NCBI GenBank assembly: GCA_003290165.1
Contig: QNQO01000685.1
Coordinates: 434,001 to 498,000, forward strand
Length of the DNA: 64,000 bases
Source of the DNA: Berberis thunbergii
Taxonomy: Eukaryota > Streptophyta > Magnoliopsida > Ranunculales > Berberidaceae
Direction of reading: 5' to 3'
In this document: piece by piece, positions 12,469 to 24,650 of the stretch
Numbering within the stretch: position 1 is the first letter of the stretch
Layout: the number at the start of each line of letters is the position of its first letter
Program-made: the position numbers and the translations under genes
The notes under the pieces: generated by a model
Told to the model about the DNA's origin: nothing
Database searches by the model: none
Seen by the model: the letters and a program-made list of their open reading frames with translations, nothing else

Positions 12469-14452
12469 ATGTCTACACGATTCTTGCGTGATCGTCTCAC
12501 GACTTGCGTTGAGTTTTTAGAACACGTTTGATGTCATTGAGGGATCTCTCAACTTTCGCAGCCAGTATCGAATACCTAATGATTTGAGGTTGACGCTTCT
12601 GGATAAAGGTGAGTCTCCAACAACCCCAAGGGAGGGGCACATCACTTTGTATAGGACCATGTTTAGAGTGGGCCTTCGCTTCCCTGTTCCCGGACTTATT
12701 TCACAATTTTTTCATACCATGATATTGCTCCGTCTTAGATGACAACCAATGAGTGGAGGATTTTAATTGCTACCCTGGTTAGGGCGAAGGTTATTAGATC
12801 CATCGGTCACCTAGGTTGATTCATTCCATGGCCCCTATCAGGACAAGTAACCATGGTAACTGTTGGCTGGTGAAGCCTTCTTATTTTAGTGGGTCTCCAA
12901 AAGAAATGAAGAATTGGCAGCGGTACTGCTTCATTGCTTCTGTGAATTCTGGATACTTCAACCTCGAAGAACAACTGAGTTATCGCACCTTAGGAACGCC
13001 AGTAATTTCTCTGACTTCTCCCGTGCTTACTGCTATTTAACGTGCCACCTGTTTTCTCAACTAGGCACGACGATGTTGTTCTTTTTCCTGAAGAGCAGAG
13101 ATCTATAGCCAGTTTTCTCATTATGCCACCCATGCCTATGTCGAGCGCTATCAAGCCTGAATTCATCCAGCGAGATGTTTTCCAACGATGTCAGCAGGGT
13201 GAGCGGGACACTGACTTGTTCTTATTCTGGTGCTCGCACGTCCGGGGTACAAAAGAAAATAGTTATGAGGGTGTCCAGTGCATCCAAGAGAAAGGTTGTG
13301 GAGGGGTTGTTTTCTCTCTCCCATAAGCTGAAAAAGGTCAAGGTGGCAATTGCCCATGCTGATCTTTCTGCTTCATTGTCTACTATGGAGAAGGAGCTTG
13401 AGCCTGTGGAGGTAGTGCATGAGCCTGACAGTCCACCTCCTTGTCCTTCTGCTCCAAGGCTCTCCATTGAGGTGGAGTTCCTTGACTAAACCAGGGCGGG
13501 GGACCCCAACAATTTGAATGAAGAGTTGCTTGAACATACCAATGCTCGTGTTGACTGAGGCTTAGAGCCCCATGCTTTGAGGGGTGTTTCCCATGACCCA
13601 TTGGTGGTCCTGGGTACCCAATGAGAGCCATCTGCTTTGGAGGATCTTGCTTGCAGCCCGTCTGGGTTGCCGCCTCGTCCGGATTCTCGGCTCGCTCTGC
13701 TTCCTCTCCACATGCTACCGGCAAAGGGAAGGGAGTTGCAGAGTTTCCTCCTTCCTTTAAGGTTGTAGTTTTAAGAGGTAGGGCATGACTGATTCCTGAC
13801 CCGAAGGTTCTCTCCAAGTCGACACTCATGTCAACTTTCGCGACCCGATCCCCATTTACCTTAGCTCTAGCTTCCAACATATGTGGCATTAGGAGGTTGA
13901 TTAAAGAGCGGTTCCAAGCAGCTTCTAAGAAGAGCATTTTCCCGGTTGGAAGATTGTTCACCTTTGGAGGGATACCCGTGGGAACTACCTCAATCAAGGG
14001 CTGAAGTAGCTCATCCAAGTAAATTAGCACTTGTATGTTTGTTGCAAGCCTTTTAACTGCACTTTTTGTTTGTAACCTACCCTTATGCACTAAAAATGAC
14101 TATGCACGAGACAAAGTATATGCCATGGAGAGGTTCTTTGTTGAGCAACAGCTGCATCTTTCAGTTGCCCTTTTTAAAGTGGACTCGTTGGGCAACCAAC
14201 TGAGCGCTCGTCTTGGCCTGGAAGCTCTGCACAAGGCCTTCGAGAATTTGGACTGGGTTCTGGCTATTCAAGTGGACTTAGAGGTTAAGATGAAAAGAGC
14301 CTAGAGGAGTCTGGATGAGGCCTTGGCTCCTCGAATTAATTTGTCGATCGAACTCAGGGAAGTTCTCCGATCTTGATGTTCCAAAGTTTGCTGCCTACCT
14401 TGAAGTCATTCTTGATTTTGAGGATGTTCCTAACTCTGCTCCCACTGTATGA
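12469..14452 (+). pseudogene. Antisense ORF, copy B
   Basis: Opens MSTRFLRDRLTTCVEFLEHV, then shifts frame. The conserved HITLYRTMFRVGLRFPVPG block is at about 12640-12700, followed by a GIAPS-like phrase. Near 14110-14300 is LYAMERFF-type helix with LGLEALHKAFENLDWVLAIQ, probably coiled coil. The acidic tail ends at TGA 14450-14452. The layout is the same as copy A with different breaks. It lies between the LTR of B and the junction to C at about 14735. Confidence 0.65.
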
Positions 14453-14736
14453 GCGATTTTCTTTGTGTATTAAAAACCCCATTAATGAGAAGATTTTCTT
14501 TTCCTTTTTGTCTTCCTTTTTGTTCGCTATAACTGTCGTATTTGTCATTTCGAATTCTTGCTTAGATTAGGCTGAGTAGATTGGTGTGTCCACCCCTTCT
14601 TGAAGTAGGGCTTTAGTCTGGATTAGAGCCCTTTCTTGGTTTGTTCGAGCTCATAATTTGCCAATAGTAATACCTTAATCTTCTGTGAGAGTTAAGTTGT
14701 AGGGTAGTCACATTTGTTTGTCCGTAAGTTGAGCTT

Positions 14737-14782
14737 GTACACGTGTACGGTTGTGATCGCCAGACTAATTGATGTCTCATCA
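14737..14782 (-). repeat. Remnant of the LTR of copy C
   Basis: About 45 bp matching the inner LTR end of copy B, ending CTCATCA at 14782. It is fused directly to the end of copy B, which marks a deletion or recombination junction. Confidence 0.5.
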
Positions 14783-14924
14783 AATACCTCCTAGTCAGTG
14801 GGTTTGTGTATTGGGCCACTAAGTGATTGCGCATAGGGGTATACTTGAGGTCATGATGGTATATTTAGGCGTTTTTTCGACTTCTGCGCTCCAATTAATG
14901 TTTATGCAATCTACAACTCAAGTC

Positions 14925-14931
14925 TATATAG
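14925..14931 (+). promoter_or_regulatory. TATA box upstream of antisense ORF, copy C
   Basis: TATATAG kept in 'agtctatatagacctta' although the DNA between it and the ORF start is 26 bp shorter than in copies A and B. Confidence 0.45.
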
Positions 14932-15005
14932 ACCTTATTTGGGGGAGTTTGAGTTCTTGCCAAGAATTCTCTTCAGTCGGGTTAAGTGCAAACTTCAATT
15001 CAATC

Positions 15006-16546
15006 AAGTCAACACGATTCTCGTTTGATCATCTCGTGGCTTGTGCTGAGATTTTCAGGACACGTTTGATGTCGAAAAGGAATCTCCCGACTTTCGCAGC
15101 CGGTATCAGATGGCTAATGATTTGAGGTTGGCGCTTCTGGATGAAGCAAGTCTCTGACAACCCCAAGGGAAGGCCACATCACTCCGTATAAGACCATGTT
15201 TAGAGTGGGCCTTCACTTCCCTATTCCTGGAGTTATTGGGCAATTTCTATCGTACCATGGTATTGCTCCATCTTAGATGACAACTAATGGGTGGAGGATT
15301 TCGATTGCTACCCAGGCTGGGCGAAAGTTACTGGGCTCTACATGTCGCCTAGGTTGATTCATTCCCCCTATCAGGAAAATCGACCATGGTAATTGTTGCC
15401 TGGTAAAGCCTTTTTATTTTAGTGGGTCTCTAAAAGACACGAAGAACTGGCAATGGTACTGCTTATTTACTTTTGTGCATTCCTGATACTTCAACCTTGA
15501 AGTGCGTCTGATCTATCACAACTTTAGGAACACCAGTAAGTTCTCTGACTTTTATGTTTTTAGTGTAGCACTTATTATTGTCTAACATGCCACCTATTTT
15601 CTCAACTACGCACGATGCTTTTGCTCTTTTTCCTTAGGAGAAGAGAATTAAAGCCAATTTTCTCACTCTACCACCCATGCCCCTTCCGGGTGCTCTCAAG
15701 CCTGAATTCATTGAGTGAAGTGGTCTATTCTCCAAGGTCAGCAGGGTGGGACTCCCTACTTCCTCATCATCTGCTACCCGCAAAGGAAAGGGAGTTGCAG
15801 AGTTTCCTCCTTTCTAAGGTCGTAGTTGTGATAGTTGGGGTGGGACTGATTCCTGATCCCAAGGTTCTCTCCATGCCGACACTCACGTCAACTTTCGCAT
15901 GACATTCACCTCATCTCTACCTTCCAACATATTTGGCACCAGGAGGTTGACCAGAGAAACAGTCCCATGCAGCTTCAGAGAAGGGGGTTTTTAGCTAGTT
16001 AATCATGCATCGATTGAGGGATATCCGTGGCGGACTACCTCAATAAAGGGCTGAAGCAGCTCATGCAAGTAAGTCAGCACTTGTTTATTTGTTGCCAGCC
16101 TTTTAATTGTGTTTTTTGTTTATAACCATATACTTGGTTTTTGATCAAGGGATGGGCAACTTGACCTACCCATATGCTTGCTATTGAAGTGGACTCTACA
16201 CATGAAAAAATATATGCCATGGAGAGGACTTTTGCTGAGTTGTATCTGCAGCTTTCGGCTGCCCACTTTAAAGTGGACTCATTGGTCAAGAACTGATCTC
16301 TCGTCTTGGCCTGGAGGCTCATTTTTTAGAGGCTCGTGAGAATCTGGACTGGGTTCTAGCTGTTCAAGCAGACTTAGAGGTTGTTAAAAAGAGCCTAGGA
16401 GAGTCTGGATGAGGCCCCAGTTGCCCAAACTGATTTGTCACCCGATCTTAGGGAGGTTCTCCGATCTTGATGTTCCAAAGTCTGCTGATGACCTTGAGGT
16501 CGTTCTTGATTCTAAGGATGTTCCTAATTGTGTTCCCGCCGTATGA
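15006..16546 (+). pseudogene. Antisense ORF, copy C
   Basis: Aligned start has AAG instead of ATG (15006-15008) but keeps the following STRFS phrase. The core block 'HITPYKTMFRVGLHFPIPGVI' and GIAPS region lie near 15170-15270. A large internal deletion at about 15720-15750 removes the segment corresponding to 7150-7650 of copy A. The coiled-coil part (MERTFAELYLQLSAAHFKVDS) is at about 16215-16280 and the acidic tail ends at TGA 16544-16546. Confidence 0.6.
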
Positions 16547-17034
16547 GCCATTTTTTTTAGTATTGAAAAACCCATTAATGAGAAGATTTTATTTTCCTTT
16601 TCGTCCGCATTGTAGCTGCCATACTTGCCATTTCGAATTCTTGCTTAGATTAAGCTGAGTAGACGTGTGTGACCATCCCTCCTAAAGTAGGGCTTTAGTA
16701 TGGACTGGACCTATTTATTGGCTTGTCCGGGCTCATAATCTGGCAATAGTAATAACTTAATTCCTCTGTGAAAGATATGTTGTAGGGTTGTCGCCTTTGT
16801 TTGTCTGGGTCATGTTCCCTTAATGACGTAATTATTGTTTCCACTAGGAATTGAACTTGTAAAAAAGTTGTCTCTGCGTTGAAGACTGGAGTTTTTGTAT
16901 GGTCCCTGTCCCTGTATAGTAGCTAGGATCCTTAAGAAACCATCTTTTGTCTGACTGAATTTCGGTATCATATACCTGTTTTCAATCCAGTCAGTCTTGA
17001 GGAGGATTTTGAGCTGAAAGGTAGTTTTGTTTTT

Positions 17035-17415
17035 TCCTTCCTGGGCTAGACTTCCATAATAAACCCTAATCCTAAATAAGAGTTGGGTAATTGAAGAAAC
17101 ATCCTTGCCCGAGCAGGCTAGATTCATGTACTCGTATGGCCCAATCTTGGAGAGGACTTGAGCCAGGAGGAAGTCATCTCCGCCAGCCTTGGCTAGACTT
17201 CATAATAAACCCCAATCCTAAATAGGAGTTGGGTTGTTGAGAAACCATCTTTGCACGATCGGACTAGATTCTATAGTTTGGCTCAATCTTAGAGAAGACT
17301 TGAGCTAGAAAAAATTCCATCTCCTCTCTTCATGGTCAGAATTCATAATAGACCCCAATCCTGACAGGAGTTGAGTCATTGGAGGAACCATCTAATCCTG
17401 AACGAGCTAGATTCT
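17035..17415. repeat. Degenerate tandem repeat, about 148-bp unit, copy C
   Basis: Units begin near 17050, 17198 and 17340 with 'gacttc(c)ataataaac'. It is homologous to 8985-9330. Confidence 0.6.
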
Positions 17416-17479
17416 TGTTAAGTGGACTAGGTCACTTATTGGGCAAGTTGGTGGTATCCTGAATAGAATTAAACATGGC

Positions 17480-18360
17480 CACTGTGTGCCATCTTGGCCT
17501 CTTAGATTAGATCATCTTGTTGTGCCGAGTCCTCAACAGAATGGACTCGATCCGCCTCGCAGTGTCGTGGTTCCTTAGGGGGACTAGGCCACTTAACAGT
17601 AAGTTGTCATCATCTTTATCGAGATTAGGCTTGATCATTGTGCGCCATTTTGGCCCCCGTGAACTGACCAAACTTCTTTTGAGCGGTAAGCTATCCGAGG
17701 ATTGGGCTCGGCCCGCTGTATCGTACCTCAGTTCCTTCGGCGGATTAGTTCACTTATGCGTTAGGCTATCGTTTCCCTTAATAGGACTAGGCCCCATTGT
17801 TGTGTTCCATTTTGGTCCGTGTGACTGGAATTTTAGTGCGGTGAGTTAGCCGTAGACTGAGCTCGTTCCTTTGCGGCGAACAGTCAATGGATTAAGTTCT
17901 ATCCGCAGGTGTCTTTTCATTGTTCATGAGACGGACTAAGTCACTTGTGCGGTAAGTTGTTGACATTCGCAATAGGACTAGGCTTAGTCGGTGTGCGTTA
18001 TTTTGGTCCTAGTGATCGGACTAAACCTGTTTGAGCGGCGAGCTGCCCATGGACTCGGCTCTATCCACTGTGCGGTACCTTGGTTCCTTAGGCGCACTAT
18101 GTCACTTTTGGGTTGAGCTGTCGTCACCTTTAATATGGTTAGGCTCGGTTGCTATGTGCCATTTTCAGACCCCGTGATCAGACCAAGCCCTTCCACGGCG
18201 GTGAGTTGTCCATGAACTGGGCTCGACCTGTGACGTGTTACCTCAATTCATTTTGGCGAACTAGGTCACTTATGCAACGATATGTCGTCGCCCTTACTAG
18301 GACTAGGCTCGGCCGCTGTGTGCAATTTTGGTCCCCCTGGTAGGATTGGGTTTTAGTCCT
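17480..18360. repeat. Degenerate tandem repeat, about 160-bp unit, copy C
   Basis: Units recur near 17570, 17727, 17925, 18078 and 18242, each with a variant of 'ggttccttaggcggactaggtcactt'. It is homologous to 9340-10190 and lies between the antisense ORF and the protease remnant, where pol would be expected. Confidence 0.7.
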
Positions 18361-18499
18361 TTTTTCAAAAGTTCTACATGGTACTCCCCTCACTCAGACT
18401 CTTTTACTAGTAAGCCTTTGGCATGTTGGTTCTTTTCTATGGGCCTTGAGTCGTGGCGGCTATTTACTTGATAGCTTCATCACCATGTAGTGACATTCT

Positions 18500-18835
18500 C
18501 TTGTGGAGGCTAATCTCCCCTGACATCCCCGTTTTACTGTCGATGGGGTATTTGAGGCACTGGTGCTTTGTGGAGACCACTGCTTCCATTTAGTGAAGCC
18601 AAAGCCTTCCTAGAAGATTTGCATGTTGTCCTACTACCACGAGTAGCTTGTTGCCCCCTACTAGGTAACTTTGAGCACTGCTGAAGACAACCATAACCTG
18701 ATTATGTGATTTCAGAACTTTTTTCCTCAGCCGCATCCTATGGAATGCCTCCAGGAATAGGATGTTGTCTAAGTTTCTTGTGTCCACCGACGATATTTTA
18801 ATGCCCCACTTTGATATCGTGATAGTGATAACCAA
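18500..18835 (-). pseudogene. Aspartic protease remnant, copy C
   Basis: Minus strand. The active-site region reads SSVDTRNLDNILFLEAFHRM, with DTR at 18776-18784 in place of the catalytic DTG. It is followed by LLGRLWLH and 'MEAVVSTKHQC'. Loss of the active-site glycine and internal shifts make it inactive. Confidence 0.65.
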
Positions 18836-19172
18836 GGCATCATTATGCGGAAAACATACACATGCAAATATCGTTCAGTGAAAGTCAGGTCATGGGTCCG
18901 GTGTTCTACTCGGGCGTGTTGGACTTGGTGGATTCCGCGGTGGGACCTATCCGCACTTCTCAGATTGCCCGCTTTCTTGACAACTTGGATTTCTCCGGTC
19001 CATTGTGTGCACTGTGCAAGATGTAGATGACAACTATAGTCCTTTCTTCCGCCTCTGGTGCCATTCCTTCATTCTCTTTTTCTTTAGGTTGTTTCTCATC
19101 AGAATTCACGAATTATCCGAGTCTCCCCCTTCAAACCTAGTACCCTATCTCGTTCTTTAGACTCTAATAGTC

Positions 19173-20050
19173 CTAAGTGGTGTGATTGTGGTCCTTGTGA
19201 TTGGAACAATATTTGTTTTTACCAAGGCTTGAAGAATCACTTTTGAGCTTGAGGGATCGCTTGATGTCGTCCCAGCTCTTCATGGCGGAGAGGATCTTAG
19301 GCAAACTGGGATTGAGAGGGGCGAACTCAATGTACCTTGAGTTGTCGTAGTTGGTAACTCGGTCGGTCTTTGTCGTATTAGACTCGGCTTTGTTGTTATT
19401 TTTCCTCCTCTTCGACATGTCTTTCTCTTCGTGCGTTTTGTCCTCTCCCTTGTCCCAAGCCTTAAAGGCCTTCTTGGCATCATTCTTGCCTCATTTCTTG
19501 GCTGTCAGCTTTTCCTCAAAAGTGACATACTTCTGTGCACTTTTCATTAAGTCTGTCATGTCTTTCGATGGTTTCAGGGTAAGGAAGTTATAGAACTAAC
19601 CTCCTTGGAGGTAACAAGTCAAACCAGTGACGTCGTTGCAACTGTCGATCAAAGTCAACTCATCATTAAAACGAATGACATACTCTCTTAGGGTCTCGCT
19701 CTGTTTCTGCCTGAGGGTTAGCAGGTAGTGAGGCCCCTTCTTGATCTATTGGCTTCCTACGAATCTGGTGATAAATGCCTTTGCAAAGACCTGAATGAAT
19801 CGATAGATCCCGGCTAAAGGCTGTGGAACCAGATTAGCACAACCTTATTCAGGCTGGTGGGAAAAGTTATTCATATGATGGCTTCTGAACTTTCCTTCAG
19901 CGCCATTACATGGTGTTAATGACTCAGATGATCTGATGGATTTGATGTCCCGTCGTAGAATTCTAGTCTGTGGTGACTATGTCTCGATGTTCTACTTAGC
20001 TAGAAAGAACTGTGTATGTTTGTTTCAGGGAAACACGTCATCTTTCCCGA
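19173..20050 (-). pseudogene. Gag remnant, copy C
   Basis: Minus strand. Gag core phrases FVGSQ, LLTLRQKQSETLREYV and DELTLIDSCND can be read in shifting frames at about 19640-19800. The C-terminal part FAPLNPSLPKILSAMKSWDD and the zinc-knuckle-like KYCSNHKDHNH lie at 19173-19330. A degenerate primer-binding site and the LTR follow at 20050-20066. Confidence 0.7.
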
Positions 20051-20065
20051 CAGACGTCGTCAATC

Positions 20066-20617
20066 TGAAGCATCCAAATCCATCCTTTCTAATCTTGAGC
20101 ATTTAAAATTGAGTCAGGGACCACCCTTATGGTGGTTGAAGGCACTTTGATGCTTAAGTCATATAACGGTTCAAGGAAGAATGAAGATTAGATGTAATTA
20201 GCAATGTGTATACGTATATTTCTTCTTCCCTTTTGTCACCTTAAGTAGCAAGTGTTTCCTTCACAACTATCCCTGCTATCAAGGGTGTGATGGGGGGAGG
20301 AGATTTAACCCATGATCTCACACGTGCATGACTGTCTCTTTCACACTTAGCTTTGTTCAAGACACAATGCTTGATTGGGTGAAGAGCTAATTTGTGCAAG
20401 GAGACCTTGGGTCTATGGTAGCTCAAAGATCAGTGTTCGGGCCTTACTGTCCTAGGTCAAGGTCCAAGATTTGTGCCACATGGGCTGGCGTGATTTGGGT
20501 TTGGGCACTTGACTTTCTTTGGGTCCGTTCGGGATTGTATTGAGGCCTTTCCTATATTAGGGTTGGCCTATGCCACGTATAGCGGTTGTGATCACCTAGC
20601 TGATTAATGTCTCATTA
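20066..20617 (-). repeat. 5' LTR of copy C
   Basis: TGAAGC at 20066 sits just outside the decayed primer-binding site; the other end CTCATTA (20617) corresponds to CTCATCA in copy B. It is about 80 percent similar by eye to the LTR of copy A. Confidence 0.65.

Positions 20618-20707
<90 letters not shown>
20612..20707. repeat. (ATT)n microsatellite
   Basis: About thirty uninterrupted ATT units directly beside the outer LTR end of copy C. The outer side of copy A is also preceded by a short ATT run (5650-5659). Confidence 0.95.
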
Positions 20708-21241
20708 TCTCACCAATATAGTGGGATCTGAATTCCCCCTCTATAATTTGTTCAACCAACTTATTATCTTAAACCTATGCCTTAGAGGGCGTGCTCCCTT
20801 TCTAGCTTAACAGTGATTAGAATTTGTACACGCCATGTATTACTTTTAAAAAACATCCTTATTTTTTTCCATTCCACTTCCACTATATTTTGTTCATTCC
20901 CATAGGATCTTTTATCCGATCCAAAGTGGCAAAAAAATTTGCAGATCAAGTAGCATTTTTTTTTTTACTTTTTGTTATGGTTTAAGGCATCAATTGTGGT
21001 ATTATGAAAAGGGAATATATTATATGTTCAACTAGTCTTGTGGTATTGTGCAGATAAAAAAAACATCAAATGCCCATTGACGATGGTAGGCTAATGGAAT
21101 TACTTATTGTGAGTTTAGAAACTTGATAATAAACTATTTCTAATTAGAGGGATGTGAATATCATCTAGGACTTAATGTGAAGATTCAATGGTAGTGGTCG
21201 GACTGAGAAAAAATGCAATATGTGATTCAGAAGAAATAAGA
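20708..21241. other. AT-rich spacer, nothing recognised
   Basis: No coding, RNA or repeat structure that I can support between the microsatellite and the next LTR. Confidence 0.5.
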
Positions 21242-21788
21242 TGATCCTCAAGGGTATACATCAAAATACAACATCATCGCGGCCATATACGTGGTAAAGA
21301 CCATCCATCACAAGGATCAAATATCTCAAAACCGGGCAAATTCATGAAACTCAAAAAGGGTAAGACCAATCATGAAAGGCCTAAACATGGTCTGTCATAA
21401 TAAACCATAACCAAGGCCCAGATCCAGGCCCAAGCGAGCTTTCTCATAAATAGGAGAAACGTTGCACAAAAAAGAGTTGTTGAGGGAGTTGCGCCTCCAC
21501 GGACGTGTCTTAATAAAGGAGGAGACTATTGCGAAGAACGTCTCCCCCATTGCACCTCACATGCTTAAGTCATGCACAAAATTAACCGTGACAATTATAT
21601 AAGGTAAAGGGAACAATCAACAAAGGTATACAACTTTAGCTAGAGTTTTGTCCAGATTTATTTTCTTCTTTAACAGAGTCACTAACTTAAGCATCGGAGT
21701 GCCTTCCGCCGCAAAAAAGGTGGTCTTTGGCAGTCTAACATCTGTTTTGCAGGTCAAACTTACAGGATGACGAGATTTGGATGCATGA
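21242..21788 (+). repeat. 5' LTR of element D
   Basis: Shares its body with the 3' LTR (29563-29947) and with LTR E (31246-31734), for example 'gcgcctccacgg', 'attatataaggtaaag' and 'ttaagcatcggagt'. It ends at about 21788, three bases before a decayed primer-binding site. The 5' terminus differs from TGTTGATACATC of the 3' copy, so this start is approximate. Confidence 0.75.
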
Positions 21789-21791
21789 GTT

Positions 21792-21809
21792 TGACACCAT
21801 CCATGGAAA
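21792..21809 (+). promoter_or_regulatory. Primer-binding site of element D, mutated
   Basis: TGACACCATCCATGGAAA, corresponding to TGGCGCCATCCATGGGGA in copy E. This is a decayed tRNA-Asp type site. Confidence 0.6.
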
Positions 21810-21989
21810 ACAACAAGTTTCCTTTAAAAAAAAATCTACAGTAGCAAACTTTATCGGGTCTGATCAACGATCAAGAAGTTCTCAGGAGGAATGGAACATT
21901 CTACAGACCCTCAACCCGACAACAATCAAAACAACCATCTCATTGGCGAGGCCACGTTGCCAGTAGTACACACCTAAGACCCGACAATA

Positions 21990-23410
21990 ACCATCAAGCC
22001 AATTGCACATAATGAACAAGACGCGCAACACGCGAAAGCTCAAGCATCCCAGACACCTGGCGATATTTCCATGGACCCCCGAGTGGACCTACTCATGGCC
22101 CAGATGGACCATATGATGAAAATGATTGAGAAACTCACTCAAGAGCGGACTCAATGGGCCAACCCTATCCAAGTGTCGCCTTAGCAAAACTCTGCTACCA
22201 GAGCCCAAGAAAGCAATGAAGTTCCTGCAGAACCTCAACAGAGGATTCTTGAAAGCAATGAACCTCCCCAAAATAAGACTCCACAGAGTGATGGAACACC
22301 TGTTGAAATCACGTTGGGGTTAGAGTAATAGATCATAATGTATTGTACGAGCTAGCCGATTCACCATTCTCTGTCGCACTCATAGTGACTCCCATGCCGA
22401 AAAAGTTCACCCCATCAAAGTTTGAGGCATACGATGGCACCACCAACCCAATTGATCATTTGTGACACTTCAACCACAGGTTGTCATTAAAGGAGGGCAC
22501 GAAATCCATCTTATTAAGAACGTTTTGGACTAGTCTCACCTCCACAACGATTAGCTGGTTCAACAGCCTACCAGAAATATCAATAGACTCCTTCCAAGTG
22601 ATAGCCACCACCTTTATCACGAGGTTCATCGGCAGTCAGCGAATGAGGAAGGGGCTGCACTACCTGTTGTGCATCAAACAAAATCCCGAAAGACAACAAG
22701 GGAGTATGTTACTTGTTTCACAAACGAGTTTACAATGATCAACGGCAGCATTGATGACACAACCATTGCCACTTTCACTTTCGAATTGAAAAGAGGATAA
22801 TTCTTTACTCTCTAAACCTTAACCGTTCAAAGAACATGGCGATTCTACTAAAGGACACCCATAAACACATTTCTCTTGAGGAGATGATAGCCGCCATAAA
22901 AAAAGAACGATCCTGAAAGGGAGGGCCATTCAAAAAAGTAAGAAAGAAGAGAAAAAAATGAGATACGACAGACCCCGAGAAGAAAGCATCCACTCGAAGT
23001 GGCATAGGACCAATGGGAGGTCCGAATTCAACCAACAAGAATCTGGGAAGCCGCAATTGTCAAGACTCAGGCATGAACAAGTGACAAGCATGGTGAAAAA
23101 GATGTATAAACCCTACATAGCCCTGAAGGCAAGCCGAGCAAGCATACTAAAATCCATGGCAAAATGGGACGACGTCAACTGGCCACTCAAGATGAGAAGA
23201 GACCCAGAAGGGTGGGATAAGAGTAAGTATTGTTCTTTCCACAAAGATCACAGGCACGACACCGAAGACTGCTACAACCTAAAAAAATGAAATTGAGCAT
23301 TGAGTTCAAAGGGGACGACTCGATGAGTTTGTCGGATTGCCAGATAAGCAGCCTAAAGGAAAAGAAAAGGCAGACACCAGTACGATATCAAAAGAAAATC
23401 CAAGGGAACT
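21990..23410 (+). pseudogene. Ty3/gypsy gag of element D
   Basis: N-terminal MDPRVDLLMAQMDHMMKMIE (from about 22074) looks like coiled coil. MPKKFTPSKFEAYDGTTNP follows near 22400 and the retrotransposon-gag core (SWFNSLPEISIDSFQVIATT to FIGSQRMRKGLHYLL) at 22540-22680. The open part at 22958-23290 ends in the zinc-knuckle-like CSFHKDHRHDTEDC. Stops at about 22464 and 22736 and a shift near 22950 break it. Gag would bind and package element RNA. No protease active site follows. Confidence 0.8.
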
Positions 23411-24154
23411 GATATACGCCCTACATGAATAGCTGGAGGAAGCAAACAATTAACCCAACTGAAGAAGCAACCGAAAATAACTCTCACTCGAGCTGATCTA
23501 TATCAAAGTAGGAGCATTAACACTATCAAATAAAACTAGACAAACCAATATACCAATTCACAAAAAAAAAAATGGGCAAGTTCACATTTCAAAGAGGGAC
23601 CAGCCAACTAGCACAATTAAAAAATGCTACTAACATATGCAAGCTTGACCCATATTACCAATGATGAAATTGACGACAATAAATTCGATCAGAAATTTTG
23701 GCGCTGATGTGAGCATAATTGGACAATTTGGTGCTGACGTGAGCATGATTGGGTAATTCAACACTACTTAGTTATCAAATTGGGAAGCACCCCGAGTCCA
23801 TTAGCTACAATAACATACTCAATAAACGACGAATAAAATTATAGAATATCCATGGAAAGATTAGACGCAGCGAACAAGTTAAACCAAAAGTAAATCTGAC
23901 GACATGAAGACATACTCCAGGACAGTGCAAAACAAAGCAACAACTTTTTGGAAAATAACGGCCACTAGGGTTTGTCAGAATACCCGAGACGAGAATATCA
24001 ATAAAAATCCCCGTCAAAAATCCCCGTCTTGTGCACGAACAACAAAATCAAAGCATTAAAACTCGATAATACGAAGCAATTCGCATATCAAGCCAAAACA
24101 ATTAGGACATGAGTCAGATATACACAATAAACTTTCGATCTGATCAACCACGAT

Positions 24155-24650
24155 GTAAAAAATATGGACAGACGAGTCAACTTATTCATAAAAAACTACA
24201 AGTCGACTAATACGTCAAACCAACAAAGTAAAAGTTGGGCGAACGAGCCAACTTACCAATAAAAACTTCAAGTTGACCAACACGTCGAACCAACAAAGTA
24301 AAAGTTGGACGAATGAGTCAACTTACTCATAAAAACTTTTAGTTGACAAATATGTCAAACCAACAAAGTAAAAGTTGGGCGAACGATCCAAATTAACAAT
24401 AAAAACTTCGGGTTAACTAATACGTCGGACCAATGAAGTAAAAGTTGGACGAACGAGTCAACTTACGAATAAAAACTTCGGGTCGACTAATATGTCACAC
24501 CAACTAAGCAAAAGTCGGACGAACGAGTCAAATTACCAATAAAATTTAGGGCCGACTAATACGTCGGACCAACGAAGTAAAAGTTGGGCGAACAAGTCAA
24601 TCTATTTCGGGTTCACCAAGGCGTCAAACAAACAAAGTACAAGTAGGAAC
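24155..24650. repeat. Tandem repeat, 70-bp unit, about seven copies
   Basis: The motif 'caacaaagtaaaagttgg' or a close variant starts at 24221, 24291, 24361, 24431, 24501 and 24570, a strict 70-bp step (last 69), with a decayed unit near 24630. It lies between gag and the antisense ORF, where pol is missing. Confidence 0.95.

Larger units (their letters stand above)
5660..20617 (-). mobile_element. Composite Tat-like retroelement, copies A, B and C
   Basis: Outer ends are LTR termini: TGATGGG at 5660 and CTCATTA ending at 20617. ATTAT flanks both sides (5655-5659 and 20618-20622), consistent with a 5-bp target duplication inside an ATT tract. Inside are three related blocks in the same orientation: A (5660-11465), B (11806-14730) and C (14737-20617). 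They are joined abruptly, at 11466 by an unrelated LTR-like piece and at about 14735 by a direct junction. Each block has an antisense ORF remnant on the plus strand; A and C also have tandem repeats, protease and gag. Nothing resembling reverse transcriptase, RNase H or integrase is present. The LTRs of A and C differ at roughly one base in five by eye, so the structure is old. Confidence 0.6.

Noticed and set aside
20612..20707. Functional meaning of the ATT run as an origin or regulatory site
   Set aside because: A simple microsatellite; nothing beyond its position next to an LTR end supports a function.
24155..24650. CRISPR-like array
   Set aside because: The 70-bp units are contiguous with no unique spacers and lie in a plant retroelement.
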